DNA from: Brevibacillus reuszeri
Lineage (GTDB): Bacteria > Bacillota > Bacilli > Brevibacillales > Brevibacillaceae
Reading direction: 5' to 3'
DNA: 64,000 bases
Assembly: GCF_002897295.1 (NCBI RefSeq)
Contig: NZ_BEXF01000014.1
Coordinates: forward strand, 62,001-126,000
The notes below the pieces were generated by a model. That model was not told where the DNA came from. It was given only the letters and a program-made list of their open reading frames with translations, and ran no database searches. Of this stretch, positions 25,894-33,968 are shown piece by piece. Position numbers and translations under genes: made by a program. Position 1 is the stretch's first letter; each line of letters begins with the position of its first letter.

Positions 25894-26591
25894 ATGCGAG
25901 TCATCCGATAGCCGAAGCCGTAGACGGTTTCGAGCGGGAATTTCGCCATTTTCTTGCGGATGCGCTTCACCAGATCATCGACAGCACGATCCGAGCCGAT
26001 GTAGTCTTCGCCCCAAATAGAGGTCAGGATTTGCTCACGATTGAGAGCCAGGCCCTGATTGTGTAGTAGGTAAACGATCAGCTCGAATTCTTTGGTCGTC
26101 AAATCGATCAACTCGTCTCCTTCTTTTACTTGTCTGCCTTTTTCTGAGATCATGTAAGGGCCCACGCTTACCCAATCCTGGAAGGTTTGTGCAGGTGCGG
26201 CCGCTACTCCGGGCTTTTCGTACGTGCGTTGCAGCAATTTTTTGGCGCGGATGACCAATTCCCGCGGGAGGAAGGGCTTTGCCAAATAGTCGTCACTGCC
26301 CAGCTCCAAGCCGATGATTTTATCTACATCCTGATCACGAGCCGAAATAAAGATGATCGGCACATTGGATTTTTCCCGTATCAGTCGCAACAGCTCATAG
26401 CCGTCGATGTCTGGCATCATGATGTCCAGTATCCACAGATGAGGCTGGTTTTGTTCATCTAATAGTGACAATACATCAATCCCGCTGGAAAATGCCTTTA
26501 CTTGCAGCCCTGCGCTTTGCAAGTACGATTGCAGCAATTCCAAAAGGTTGGTTTCATCGTCCACCAGATAGACGAGGTAGGGGGTATTCAT
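25890..26591 (-). CDS. OmpR-family response regulator, CssR-like
   Basis: 233 residues. Receiver domain with acidic pair Asp11-Asp12, phosphorylation site Asp56 in HLWILDIMMPDIDGY, and Lys105 in DYLAKPFLPREL; a winged-helix DNA-binding domain occupies about 140-230 (DLTTKEFELIVYLL). HLWILDIM and KPFLPREL are shared with B. subtilis CssR, supporting, but not proving, a secretion-stress role. First gene of a two-gene operon. No htrA-type protease gene lies in the window. Confidence 0.9.
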   Translation of the reverse strand: MNTPYLVYLVDDETNLLELLQSYLQSAGLQVKAFSSGIDVLSLLDEQNQPHLWILDIMMPDIDGYELLRLIREKSNVPIIFISARDQDVDKIIGLELGSDDYLAKPFLPRELVIRAKKLLQRTYEKPGVAAAPAQTFQDWVSVGPYMISEKGRQVKEGDELIDLTTKEFELIVYLLHNQGLALNREQILTSIWGEDYIGSDRAVDDLVKRIRKKMAKFPLETVYGFGYRMTRI

Positions 26592-26788
26592 GGTTAGAAC
26601 CCTCGCTTTGCATCTGTTTTTCTACATTGTAGCATAGGAAAAAAAGGGATGTGTGGCACGGACGTAAGAGAATCGTGGAAAAGATGTGAAAGCAGGAATC
26701 CCTTTTACCCTAGCGAAAAAGAAGAATGGGAAAAAAGCCAACAAGTACCAAATTCGTAGGCGAGAAAAACATAGAAAGGAGCGATTCG

Positions 26789-27844
26789 ATGAAACGATTC
26801 GTCAAATCTTCTCTCATGTTCATATCCATGCTGCTTTTGGTTACAGCATGTAGCACCCAACCGGTTGAAACCCAGCCAACTCCCACTCCGGAGCCACCTG
26901 CTCCACCTGTGGAAACGCCTGAGCCGAATCAACCGATCCAGTATCCGTATCGTGCTCCTTTGACTGGTCTTGGCAGCCAGGAAAATTTGGATAGCAAGCG
27001 TCCGATTATGGTCATGATCAACAACGCACCACCAGCGAGACCCCAGACGGGCCTAAACCAAGCGGATATGATCTATGAAGTGATGGCAGAAGGGGAAATG
27101 ACCCGTTTTCTCACCATCTTTCAAAGCCAAAGGCCGGAGGTGATCGGACCTGTACGCAGCATCCGACCTTATTTTATCCAATTAGGCCTCGGCTTTGACG
27201 CCGTGCTTGTTCATGCAGGAGGCAGTCCAGAGGCATTGGCGACTTTGGCTCGCTCGGATTACAATTTAAACGAATTGTCGAATGGTCGCTATTTCTGGCG
27301 GGAAAGCTTCCGCAAAATGCCGCACAACCTGTACACAAAGCCAGAGCTATTAGAGCAGGCGATGCAGGATAAAGGAATGCGCACGACGGCAGAGGTTCCA
27401 CATTTTAGTTTCTTGCCTGAGGATGCTGTCATCACGGAAGGCGAGCCTGCAACACAAGTCGATATTACCTTCCACTCTTTGAACAAGGCAGCATTTACGT
27501 ACGATGCCGAGCAGAAGAAATACATGCGCTTTACGGCAGGCAAGCCACATGTGGATCTGAGTGACAACAAGCAGCTAGCAGCTACGAATCTGCTTGTCAT
27601 TTCGACCAAGCATCGGGTGCTGGACAAAGAGGGGCGCCTGCAGGTAGATGTGGTTGGACCAGGTGACGGTTATCTTTTCCAACAAGGAAAGGTACGCAAA
27701 ATCAAATGGAAGCGCAGCAATGGTGTTATCCGTGCGTATGAAGACGCAACCTTGACCAAGGAAGTGCAATGGCTTCCAGGAAATACTTGGGTAGAAATTC
27801 TGCCTAGCTCCCCCGGTTTGTCTCAATCTCTGAAGTTCCAATAG
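26789..27844 (+). CDS. yerB: DUF3048 lipoprotein, YerB
   Basis: 351 residues from ATG 26789, which has GAAAGGAG upstream; the frame extends to 26726 but that extension precedes the signal peptide. Lipoprotein signal ends LLLVTAC with Cys21. A Pro/Glu/Thr-rich linker (about 24-48) leads to the DUF3048 domain: RPIMVMINNAPPARPQTGL and GPVRSIRPYF are its signatures. The C-terminal part is the second DUF3048 subdomain. Anchored outside the membrane. B. subtilis YerB is uncharacterised; the neighbourhood (yerC, pcrB) is conserved. Confidence 0.9.
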   Translation: MKRFVKSSLMFISMLLLVTACSTQPVETQPTPTPEPPAPPVETPEPNQPIQYPYRAPLTGLGSQENLDSKRPIMVMINNAPPARPQTGLNQADMIYEVMAEGEMTRFLTIFQSQRPEVIGPVRSIRPYFIQLGLGFDAVLVHAGGSPEALATLARSDYNLNELSNGRYFWRESFRKMPHNLYTKPELLEQAMQDKGMRTTAEVPHFSFLPEDAVITEGEPATQVDITFHSLNKAAFTYDAEQKKYMRFTAGKPHVDLSDNKQLAATNLLVISTKHRVLDKEGRLQVDVVGPGDGYLFQQGKVRKIKWKRSNGVIRAYEDATLTKEVQWLPGNTWVEILPSSPGLSQSLKFQ

Positions 27845-27957
27845 GGAATAGGGCTTGCAGATGAAGGCGGTTTCTTCTAAGATAATTAGTAGGGCTTTAA
27901 CGCTTAAAAATTTCACAGTGGGAAACCGGAGACGGATTAGATAACGGGGTGACGAAT

Positions 27958-28248
27958 ATGCAACTTGAAAAGTTGAAGGGTAAAGGGATTGAACAGTTGT
28001 TTGAAGCGGTTTTGTCCTTGGAAACAATGGAAGAATGCTATCAATTTTTTGACGATCTTTGCACGGTAAATGAAATGCAATCGCTCGCGCAACGTCTGGA
28101 AGTAGCGCGGATGCTCCGCAAGGGCTTCACCTACAATCAGATCGAAGCAGAAACAGGAGCGAGTACAGCGACTATTTCTCGTGTCAAACGCTGCCTGAAT
28201 TACGGTAACGATGGATACCAGATGGCACTGGAGCGGATCGGTAAATAG
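27958..28248 (+). CDS. yerC: YerC, TrpR-like HTH protein
   Basis: 96 residues. Belongs to the YerC/YecD TrpR-like family: EMQSLAQRLEVARMLRKGFTYNQIEAETGASTATISRVKRCL is an HTH related to the Trp repressor. ATG 27958 has GGGGTGA about 5 bases upstream; GTG 27949 is an in-frame alternative. It sits 17 bases before pcrB. Targets are not evident from sequence. Confidence 0.9.
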   Translation: MQLEKLKGKGIEQLFEAVLSLETMEECYQFFDDLCTVNEMQSLAQRLEVARMLRKGFTYNQIEAETGASTATISRVKRCLNYGNDGYQMALERIGK

Positions 28249-28265
28249 GTAGGAGGCAGGCAACG

Positions 28266-28955
28266 TTGATTGACTATCGTGGCTGGCGCCATGTATTTAA
28301 GCTGGACCCTGACAAAGCCATTGATGAAGACGCGCTGGAAGCGATTTGTGAATCGGGTACAGACGGCATCATCGTTGGCGGTACATATGGCGTGACGTAT
28401 GACAATACATTGGATCTGATGTCCCGTATACGACGCTATGCTGTTCCGGCCGTTCTGGAAATATCCTCGCTGGATGCAGTGGTGCCAGGATTTGATTCAT
28501 ACTTGATTCCGCTTGTTCTCAATGCGGGTGATCCGGATTGGATGTTTGCCCCGCATGTATCCGGACTAAAAACGTATGGAGCCTATATTCACTGGGACGA
28601 CATCATCACAGAGGGCTATTTAATCGCCAATCCCGAAGCGGGTGTAGCCGAGCTGACCCGTGCACGACCTATCGCTGATGCACAGGAAGCCAAGGCGTAC
28701 GCGCAGGTTGCGACCAGGATTTGCCGATTGCCGATCGTCTATCTGGAATATAGCGGAACCTATGGCGATCCAGCTGTCGTTCGCGCTTGCAAGGCAGGTG
28801 CCGACGAAGCACACCTCTTTTATGGAGGCGGGATCAGAACCGCAGAGCAAGCGAGTGAGATGGCAGTAATTGCAGATACAGTCGTTGTCGGCAACGTCAT
28901 CTATGATGATCTGGAGGCAGCGCTGGCGACAGTAGCGGCTGTAAAAGGGCAATAG
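28266..28955 (+). CDS. pcrB: Heptaprenylglyceryl phosphate synthase
   Basis: 229 residues. PcrB condenses heptaprenyl diphosphate with sn-glycerol-1-phosphate, making an archaeal-type ether lipid in Firmicutes. TIM-barrel protein with the phosphate-binding GTDGIIVGGTYGVT and the C-terminal YLEYSGTYGDP and FYGGGIRTAEQASEMA. Starts at TTG 28266, with GGAGG about 9 bases upstream; ORF length is normal. In B. subtilis pcrB-pcrA-ligA are contiguous; here about 7 kb of other genes separates pcrB from pcrA. Confidence 0.92.
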   Translation: MIDYRGWRHVFKLDPDKAIDEDALEAICESGTDGIIVGGTYGVTYDNTLDLMSRIRRYAVPAVLEISSLDAVVPGFDSYLIPLVLNAGDPDWMFAPHVSGLKTYGAYIHWDDIITEGYLIANPEAGVAELTRARPIADAQEAKAYAQVATRICRLPIVYLEYSGTYGDPAVVRACKAGADEAHLFYGGGIRTAEQASEMAVIADTVVVGNVIYDDLEAALATVAAVKGQ

Positions 28956-28985
28956 CCAAAAGCAAATAGAGAAAGTCATGTGAGA

Positions 28986-29036
28986 ATGAGAAAGGCAGAA
29001 AGGACGTCCCTTCTGCCTTTCTCATTTTTTTGCTTT
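28986..29036. terminator. Terminator after pcrB
   Basis: A 15-base arm (28986-29000, starting ATGAGAAAGG) is the exact reverse complement of 29011-29025, with inner pairs GGAC/GTCC, followed by T7. It ends the yerC-pcrB transcript and could also stop the leftward MocR gene. Confidence 0.9.
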
Positions 29037-29057
29037 TTATTCGAGAACTTCGACCAA

Positions 29058-30554
29058 TTACATATGCATAAACTGCTGAGTGTGCCGATCCGTGTGTAGA
29101 AAATCATGAAGCAAACGACAAAACGTGGTGACAGCCTGTTCAAGCAGATGAATATCCAGATAGGAAAAGCAGATGCGCAAATGGTGGAATTGCTGTTGGG
29201 CAGCGAAACAAACATGACCTGGTAAAAAGGAAATCCCCTCTTGTAGAGCGTTTACGTGCAAGTCCTCTGCATTAAACACAGGGGGCAAGGTCAGCCAAAT
29301 ATTTAACCCTCCATCGGGCTTGGTCCAATGGACACCTTTTGGAGCTGAGTGATTTAAAATGTGCAGGACTAAATTGCGCCGCTCTTTCAGTTTATCTCGC
29401 AGTACAGGTAGATGCTTGTTTAACTGGTTTGAGGAAAAGAAGGGTAAAATGGCCTTCTGTGTAATCAACGGTGTTCCCAGATCACTAATTCCTTTGGAAC
29501 CAACAAGGCGAGTGATGAAGGTTCCGTCTGCAATCAAAAAACCAATGCGACAGCCAGGGGAAATGAACTTGCTAATGCCCTTCAGATAGATGACGTGTCC
29601 GTGTGTATCCATACTTTTGATAGAGGGAGGAGGCTCAGCTCCAAAATAAATGTCACTGGTTGCGTCATCCTCAAGAATAATGGAATTGTAGCTTTGGGCG
29701 AGCTCCAGCAGTTGTACTCTGCGCCGCATACTCATCACCGTGCCCGTAGGGTTTTGAAAAGTCGGATTGGTGTAGATCAGTTTGGGTGGGCGAGAATCGC
29801 AAAGCTTTGCCAATTGGTCAACCTGCATCCCCTCCTCGTCAATGGGAACAGTATAGATCGTGGCTCCACGCTTTCTAAAAACATCAATTGTGCAAGGATA
29901 GACAGGTTCCTCGAGCACAACGCAATCACCAGGACCGACAAAGGTAGAGGCAACGAGATCGATGCCTTGCTGAGAGCCGTTTAAAATCATGATTTCATTC
30001 GGAGTGGTCTGAATATTTTTACTTCGAAAATACGGGAGAACCGCCTCACGTAGCTTGCTGTCGCCTTGGACAGGTCCATATTCCGTCAGGGCCGTACTGT
30101 CGACCTGCGAGTATTGATAGAATTGCTTGGAAAGCCATTCGGTTGGGATGAGCGAAGTGTGTAGTGCAGCAATGGACAATTTGGCGACATCCACAAGAGG
30201 CGTCTGCATCATCCGCCAGTATTGGGCGCGAGGAAGATAGTCGGCTACCGCGTTTTGCCAATCCAAAGAAGGTTTCTTTGAATGATTCTGTGTCTGCTGC
30301 TCTTTGAAGCGGAGTGATTTTTCTTGAACAAATGTACCCTTCCCCTGAATCCGCCGAGCAAGCTTCTCATGCTCCAGCATTTCATAAGCATGAAAGACCG
30401 TCATCAGGCTGACGTCTAGGAGCCGAGACAGATTTCGGACAGACGGAAGCTTTTCCCCTTCCTGCAACAAGCCAGACTGAATCCGATCAGCAATAGATGA
30501 TCTAATCTGTTCTGTAAGTGTTATGCCTGAGTGTCTATCTAAATCAATATGCAT
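29058..30554 (-). CDS. MocR (GntR/aminotransferase) regulator
   Basis: 498 residues. GntR winged helix at about 10-75 (SIADRIQSGLLQEGEKLPSVRNLSRL, then VSLMTVFHAYEML), linker, then an aminotransferase-like domain with FQNPTGTVMS, LEDDATSDIYFG and the PLP-lysine segment KGISKFISPGCRIGFL. A PLP-dependent regulator. It is divergent from the aminotransferase/oxidoreductase pair, which it probably controls. About as long as the MocR at 9.9 kb but clearly different in sequence. Confidence 0.9.
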   Translation of the reverse strand: MHIDLDRHSGITLTEQIRSSIADRIQSGLLQEGEKLPSVRNLSRLLDVSLMTVFHAYEMLEHEKLARRIQGKGTFVQEKSLRFKEQQTQNHSKKPSLDWQNAVADYLPRAQYWRMMQTPLVDVAKLSIAALHTSLIPTEWLSKQFYQYSQVDSTALTEYGPVQGDSKLREAVLPYFRSKNIQTTPNEIMILNGSQQGIDLVASTFVGPGDCVVLEEPVYPCTIDVFRKRGATIYTVPIDEEGMQVDQLAKLCDSRPPKLIYTNPTFQNPTGTVMSMRRRVQLLELAQSYNSIILEDDATSDIYFGAEPPPSIKSMDTHGHVIYLKGISKFISPGCRIGFLIADGTFITRLVGSKGISDLGTPLITQKAILPFFSSNQLNKHLPVLRDKLKERRNLVLHILNHSAPKGVHWTKPDGGLNIWLTLPPVFNAEDLHVNALQEGISFLPGHVCFAAQQQFHHLRICFSYLDIHLLEQAVTTFCRLLHDFLHTDRHTQQFMHM

Positions 30555-30623
30555 GGGTAAAACTCCTTTCTCACCGACTCCCTAAGGCTTTCCGTATAGA
30601 ACGCACAAAATAATTACTGACAG

Positions 30624-30685
30624 TGTACCGTATATGGGCTCGAAGGGGTACAGTAAATTTCGAATGTTTTTAAAAGTGTTATAAT
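30624..30685 (+). promoter_or_regulatory. Aminotransferase promoter and MocR operator candidate
   Basis: TATAAT at 30680-30685 is a good -10 with only a weak -35 upstream, which suits an activator-dependent promoter. Inverted TGTACC (30624-30629) and GGTACA (30647-30652) lie 28 bases upstream of the -10. The intergenic region is shared with the divergent MocR gene. Confidence 0.45.
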
Positions 30686-30758
30686 GCGCCGTTTACTGTT
30701 ATGGTGGCTTCTCCGTATGCTTGCTCTAAAATCTTTGAGTTGGCAAGGAGTGGTTAAC

Positions 30759-31958
30759 ATGGGATATCCATTTGCGACACGAGTGCAGTCAATTACCTCA
30801 TCAGCTGTTCGAGATTTGCTCAGTGTCATTCAATCAGGAGACGTCATTTCTTTTGCTGGGGGTCTTCCCGATGAAGGATTGTTTCCAGTGCAGGAATTGG
30901 AGTTAGCCTATCAAAAGGCCTTCCGCCAAGGGGGGATAAGTCTACAATACGGCCCAACCGAAGGGGACAGAGAGCTTCGACGGCTCATCCAGGAAAGGAT
31001 GCATGCAATAGGGATTTCGGTTGCTTATGAAAATATTTTGGTTACGACGGGTTCGCAGCAAGCCATCGATTTGTTAGCAAAGGTGTTTCTCTCGCCAGGG
31101 GATGCTGTTTTGGTAGAAAATCCTTCCTACCTGGCAGCATTGCAAGCTTTCAACATATACGAGGCCAACATCATCCCGGTCCAAAGCGATGATGACGGAA
31201 TGATTCCCGAAGAGCTCGAAGAAAAAATCATCACTCACCGACCGAAATTCATCTACGCTGTCCCGACCTTCTCAAACCCACAGGGAAAAGTGTGGAGCAA
31301 GGAGAGGCGGGAGGCTGTAGTGAATTTGGCAGAAAAACATCATGTACTGGTTGTAGAAGATGATCCTTACTCAGATCTGCGATTTACAGATGAGCAGCCA
31401 ATGCCTTTGGTTGTGATAGACAGATTCGGAGAGCGTGTGATATACACCAGCACCTTCTCCAAAACAATAGCTCCCGGTATTCGCATCGGCTGGTTAACTG
31501 GGCCAAAAGAAATCATCCGTATGATTGCTCTGGCGAAGCAATCGAGCGATTTGCATTCCAGCTCCATTGATCAGCGGGCACTATGCTATTTTCTTCAGGA
31601 TTTCCCTATGCAGCAGCATTTGCACAGATTGAGGAGAGAATACAAGCAGCGGTTGGACATCATGCAGGACTATTTGAAAGGAAGCAGTCCAAACCTGTTT
31701 CACTGGGTGGAGCCAAAGGGCGGCATGTTCCTCTGGGTGTCGATCAACGAAGCAATTGATACAGCTGAGTTATTGAAGGTGGCTGTGGATGAGGGTGTAG
31801 CGTTCGTGCCGGGAGCTCCCTTTTTCGCTGGCCACCCAAAAACCAATACGCTCAGGCTCAACTTTACCCACTCTTCGCCTGAGGTGATCGGTAAGGGGAT
31901 GAGTCGCATGATGATTGCGCTCGACAAGCTTTTGGCGAGTAGTGTGCATGACCGATGA
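30759..31958 (+). CDS. PLP-dependent aminotransferase, class I/II
   Basis: 399 residues from ATG 30759 (GGAGTGG upstream). The frame extends back to 30684, but that extension lacks a ribosome site. Fold-type-I aminotransferase of the LysN/2-aminoadipate and aromatic-transaminase group: ISFAGGLPDEGLFP, LQYGPTEGDRELR, VEDDPYSDLRF and PLP-Lys235 in STFSKTIAPG. Specificity is not clear; family members act on aminoadipate, aromatic and branched-chain amino acids. It lacks an HTH, so it is an enzyme, presumably regulated by the divergent MocR. Overlaps the next gene by 4 bases. Confidence 0.88.
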   Translation: MGYPFATRVQSITSSAVRDLLSVIQSGDVISFAGGLPDEGLFPVQELELAYQKAFRQGGISLQYGPTEGDRELRRLIQERMHAIGISVAYENILVTTGSQQAIDLLAKVFLSPGDAVLVENPSYLAALQAFNIYEANIIPVQSDDDGMIPEELEEKIITHRPKFIYAVPTFSNPQGKVWSKERREAVVNLAEKHHVLVVEDDPYSDLRFTDEQPMPLVVIDRFGERVIYTSTFSKTIAPGIRIGWLTGPKEIIRMIALAKQSSDLHSSSIDQRALCYFLQDFPMQQHLHRLRREYKQRLDIMQDYLKGSSPNLFHWVEPKGGMFLWVSINEAIDTAELLKVAVDEGVAFVPGAPFFAGHPKTNTLRLNFTHSSPEVIGKGMSRMMIALDKLLASSVHDR

Positions 31959-32521
31959 TCGCAATCATTGCCGATGGGAGATGGGGGAAACGGGTGGTTG
32001 ATCATCTGTGTGATCAATTTCTTAACGAGGCAATAACCTGGGGGGTTCGCTCAATCGCCTTTGCCAACGAGTTAATGAAAGAGGAGAAAGGCGTGAGAAT
32101 ATCTAGCTATTCTGAAGCGATTGAAGCAAATGAGTTGGTCATGGTAGCTATGCCTTGCGTAGATCTGCTGCCTTGGACCGATGTCTTTGCGCCAATGCTG
32201 AATGGAAAAATCGTGATTGACTTGTCTGTGCCGCAAACAAGCGAAGACCGGTACATATTTGGCTGGCAGACATCCAGTTCAGAGCAGTTGCAGAAAAAAC
32301 TGCCAGGGAGCCGAATCGTCGGGGTGAAAAGCACCGGTATTTATAGATTGGCAGGAAAGGAGCCGGATGCATCTTCATTGGTTTACATAACCAGTGATGA
32401 TCCGGCAGCAAGAAAGCGGGTGGTCGAGCTTTTTAGAAGCACTACGTATTCAATCGTTGATGCAGGGGGATTGGAAGAGAACCGTGCGATTGAACGGGTG
32501 ATTAGCTTGAGGGCTACTTGA
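31955..32521 (+). CDS. F420-oxidoreductase-like dinucleotide-binding protein
   Basis: 188 residues. A Rossmann-type fold is likely: beta strand MIAIIAD followed by GRWGKRVVDHL, then repeated alpha/beta units such as ELVMVAMPCVDLLPW and GKIVIDLSVPQ, resembling NAD(P)-binding, F420-dependent reductase-like proteins. The usual GxGxxG is degenerate (DGRWGKR). It is translationally coupled (ATGA) to the aminotransferase, so it probably acts in the same pathway, perhaps reducing or sensing a keto-acid product. Function cannot be assigned. Confidence 0.55.
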   Translation: MIAIIADGRWGKRVVDHLCDQFLNEAITWGVRSIAFANELMKEEKGVRISSYSEAIEANELVMVAMPCVDLLPWTDVFAPMLNGKIVIDLSVPQTSEDRYIFGWQTSSSEQLQKKLPGSRIVGVKSTGIYRLAGKEPDASSLVYITSDDPAARKRVVELFRSTTYSIVDAGGLEENRAIERVISLRAT

Positions 32522-32644
32522 CAGTAGTAGAGACCGAGAGCCTAGCACAAACCAAGCACTATGGGAATGGATGATATGTACAATAATGATATATGATGAT
32601 TGGACATGTTGTATGGTCAATAATTTCCAATTCTCTCATATCAT

Positions 32645-32670
32645 ATTATTTATAGAATTATCTAAATAAT
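32645..32670 (+). promoter_or_regulatory. AT-rich inverted repeat before livJ
   Basis: ATTATTTA (32645-32652) and TAAATAAT (32663-32670) are perfect inverted repeats 10 bases apart, ending about 23 bases before the start codon. Possible operator or stem in the 5' UTR; no known regulator consensus recognised. Confidence 0.4.
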
Positions 32671-32693
32671 CAGAAGTGCAAGGGGGAAAACGT

Positions 32694-33893
32694 GTGAGTC
32701 TATTTAAAAAGAAAGCGATTATCTTCTCCGCGTTGTTGGCAACTCTGTCTCTTTCTGCATGTAACTCGCAGACTGTCGAACAAAAAAATACGACAGGCTC
32801 AGACGCAGCAGCTGGTGGGACCAAAATTTTGATTGCTACCCAAAGTCCGCTTTCCGGTTCTCAGTCTGCCATTGGTGATTCTATCAAAACAGGCGCAGAA
32901 TATGCTCTGAACTTGCAAAAAGAGGAATTCAAGCAGCTCGGATTCGACTTGCAGCTTACCCCACAGGATGACCAGGCTGACCCCAAAATCGGTGTATCCA
33001 ATGCCGAGATGCTTGCAGCCAATCCTGATGTACTCGGAGTAGTTGGCCATTTTAATACAGGTGTAGCGATTCCATCGTCGGTGAAGTACGAATCAGCCAA
33101 GCTTGTCATGGTTTCTCCTGCGAACAGCGGCGTGAAGCTGACAGAAGAAGGCAAAAAGACGGTACACCGCATCTGTGCACGTGATGACGCACAAGGTCCA
33201 AAAGGTGCAAAATATGCGAAGGAAAAGCTCGGTGTCAAAACGGTATTCCTCATCCATGATAAAACAGCTTACGGACAAGGTTTGGTAGACGAGGTAAAGG
33301 CACAGTTTGAAAAAGATGGCGTACAGGTTCTGGGCTATGAAGGCGTTACTCAGGGCGAGAAAGACTACAACTTTGTAGTCAATACAGTTATTTCCAAAAA
33401 CCCAGACATGCTCTACTTTGGCGGTATTTATCCAGAGGCAGGCATCATCGTGAAGCAGGCGAGAGAGAAAGGCTTCAAGGGCTTGTTCATGGGTGGTGAC
33501 GGAATTGACTCCTCCGATTTGATCAAAATCGCGGGTCCTGCCGCAGAGGGCATCTACTTTACTTCTCTCGCAGGTGACGTTAAGCAAACAGATGACGGCA
33601 AGAAATGGGCCGAGGAATACGAAAAGGCGATGGGCAAAAAAGCAGAGACTTATTCTGTATACGCATATGACTCTATGAACATCATTCTGAACGGTGTCAA
33701 GGAAGCGATCAAGGCGAATGGCGGCAAAAAGCCTACTCGCGAGCAGGTTCTTGACCTTGTTCACCAAACGAAGGATTTCAAAGGAAAGTTCGTTAACGTG
33801 ACGTTTGATGACAAAGGTGACAACGTATTTGCGGACGTATTCGTTTATCAGTACACGACCGATTCTACGAAATTCCTGGGTAAAATTGAATAG
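32694..33893 (+). CDS. livJ: Branched-chain amino-acid ABC transporter substrate-binding lipoprotein
   Basis: 399 residues from GTG 32694, just after AAGGGGG; an upstream GTG (32676) includes that ribosome site and is unlikely. Lipoprotein signal ends LSLSAC, Cys23. Type-I periplasmic-binding fold of the LivJ family: QSPLSGSQSAIGDSIKTGAEYA, PANSGVKLTEEG, GDGIDSSDLIK and YAYDSMNIIL. It delivers Leu/Ile/Val (or a related amino acid) to a LivHMGF complex, presumably that at 6-9.8 kb, though no partner is encoded next to it. Own promoter and terminator, so expression is independent. Confidence 0.9.
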   Translation: MSLFKKKAIIFSALLATLSLSACNSQTVEQKNTTGSDAAAGGTKILIATQSPLSGSQSAIGDSIKTGAEYALNLQKEEFKQLGFDLQLTPQDDQADPKIGVSNAEMLAANPDVLGVVGHFNTGVAIPSSVKYESAKLVMVSPANSGVKLTEEGKKTVHRICARDDAQGPKGAKYAKEKLGVKTVFLIHDKTAYGQGLVDEVKAQFEKDGVQVLGYEGVTQGEKDYNFVVNTVISKNPDMLYFGGIYPEAGIIVKQAREKGFKGLFMGGDGIDSSDLIKIAGPAAEGIYFTSLAGDVKQTDDGKKWAEEYEKAMGKKAETYSVYAYDSMNIILNGVKEAIKANGGKKPTREQVLDLVHQTKDFKGKFVNVTFDDKGDNVFADVFVYQYTTDSTKFLGKIE

Positions 33894-33906
33894 CACATAA
33901 TGACTG

Positions 33907-33944
33907 AAAAAGCTGGTGTCTCTAACAGACGCCAGCTTTTTCTT
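33907..33944. terminator. Bidirectional terminator after livJ
   Basis: AAAAAGCTGGTGTCT (33907-33921) pairs, with one G-T wobble, with AGACGCCAGCTTTTT (33927-33941). It serves livJ and the convergent DUF418 gene. Confidence 0.85.
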
Positions 33945-33968
33945 GAATGGAAATCACTTTGTACATCC

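Noticed and set aside
30684..30758. Hydrophobic N-terminal extension of the aminotransferase
   Set aside because: It begins next to the likely -10 (30680-30685), so it cannot be on the transcript; GGAGTGG supports ATG 30759.
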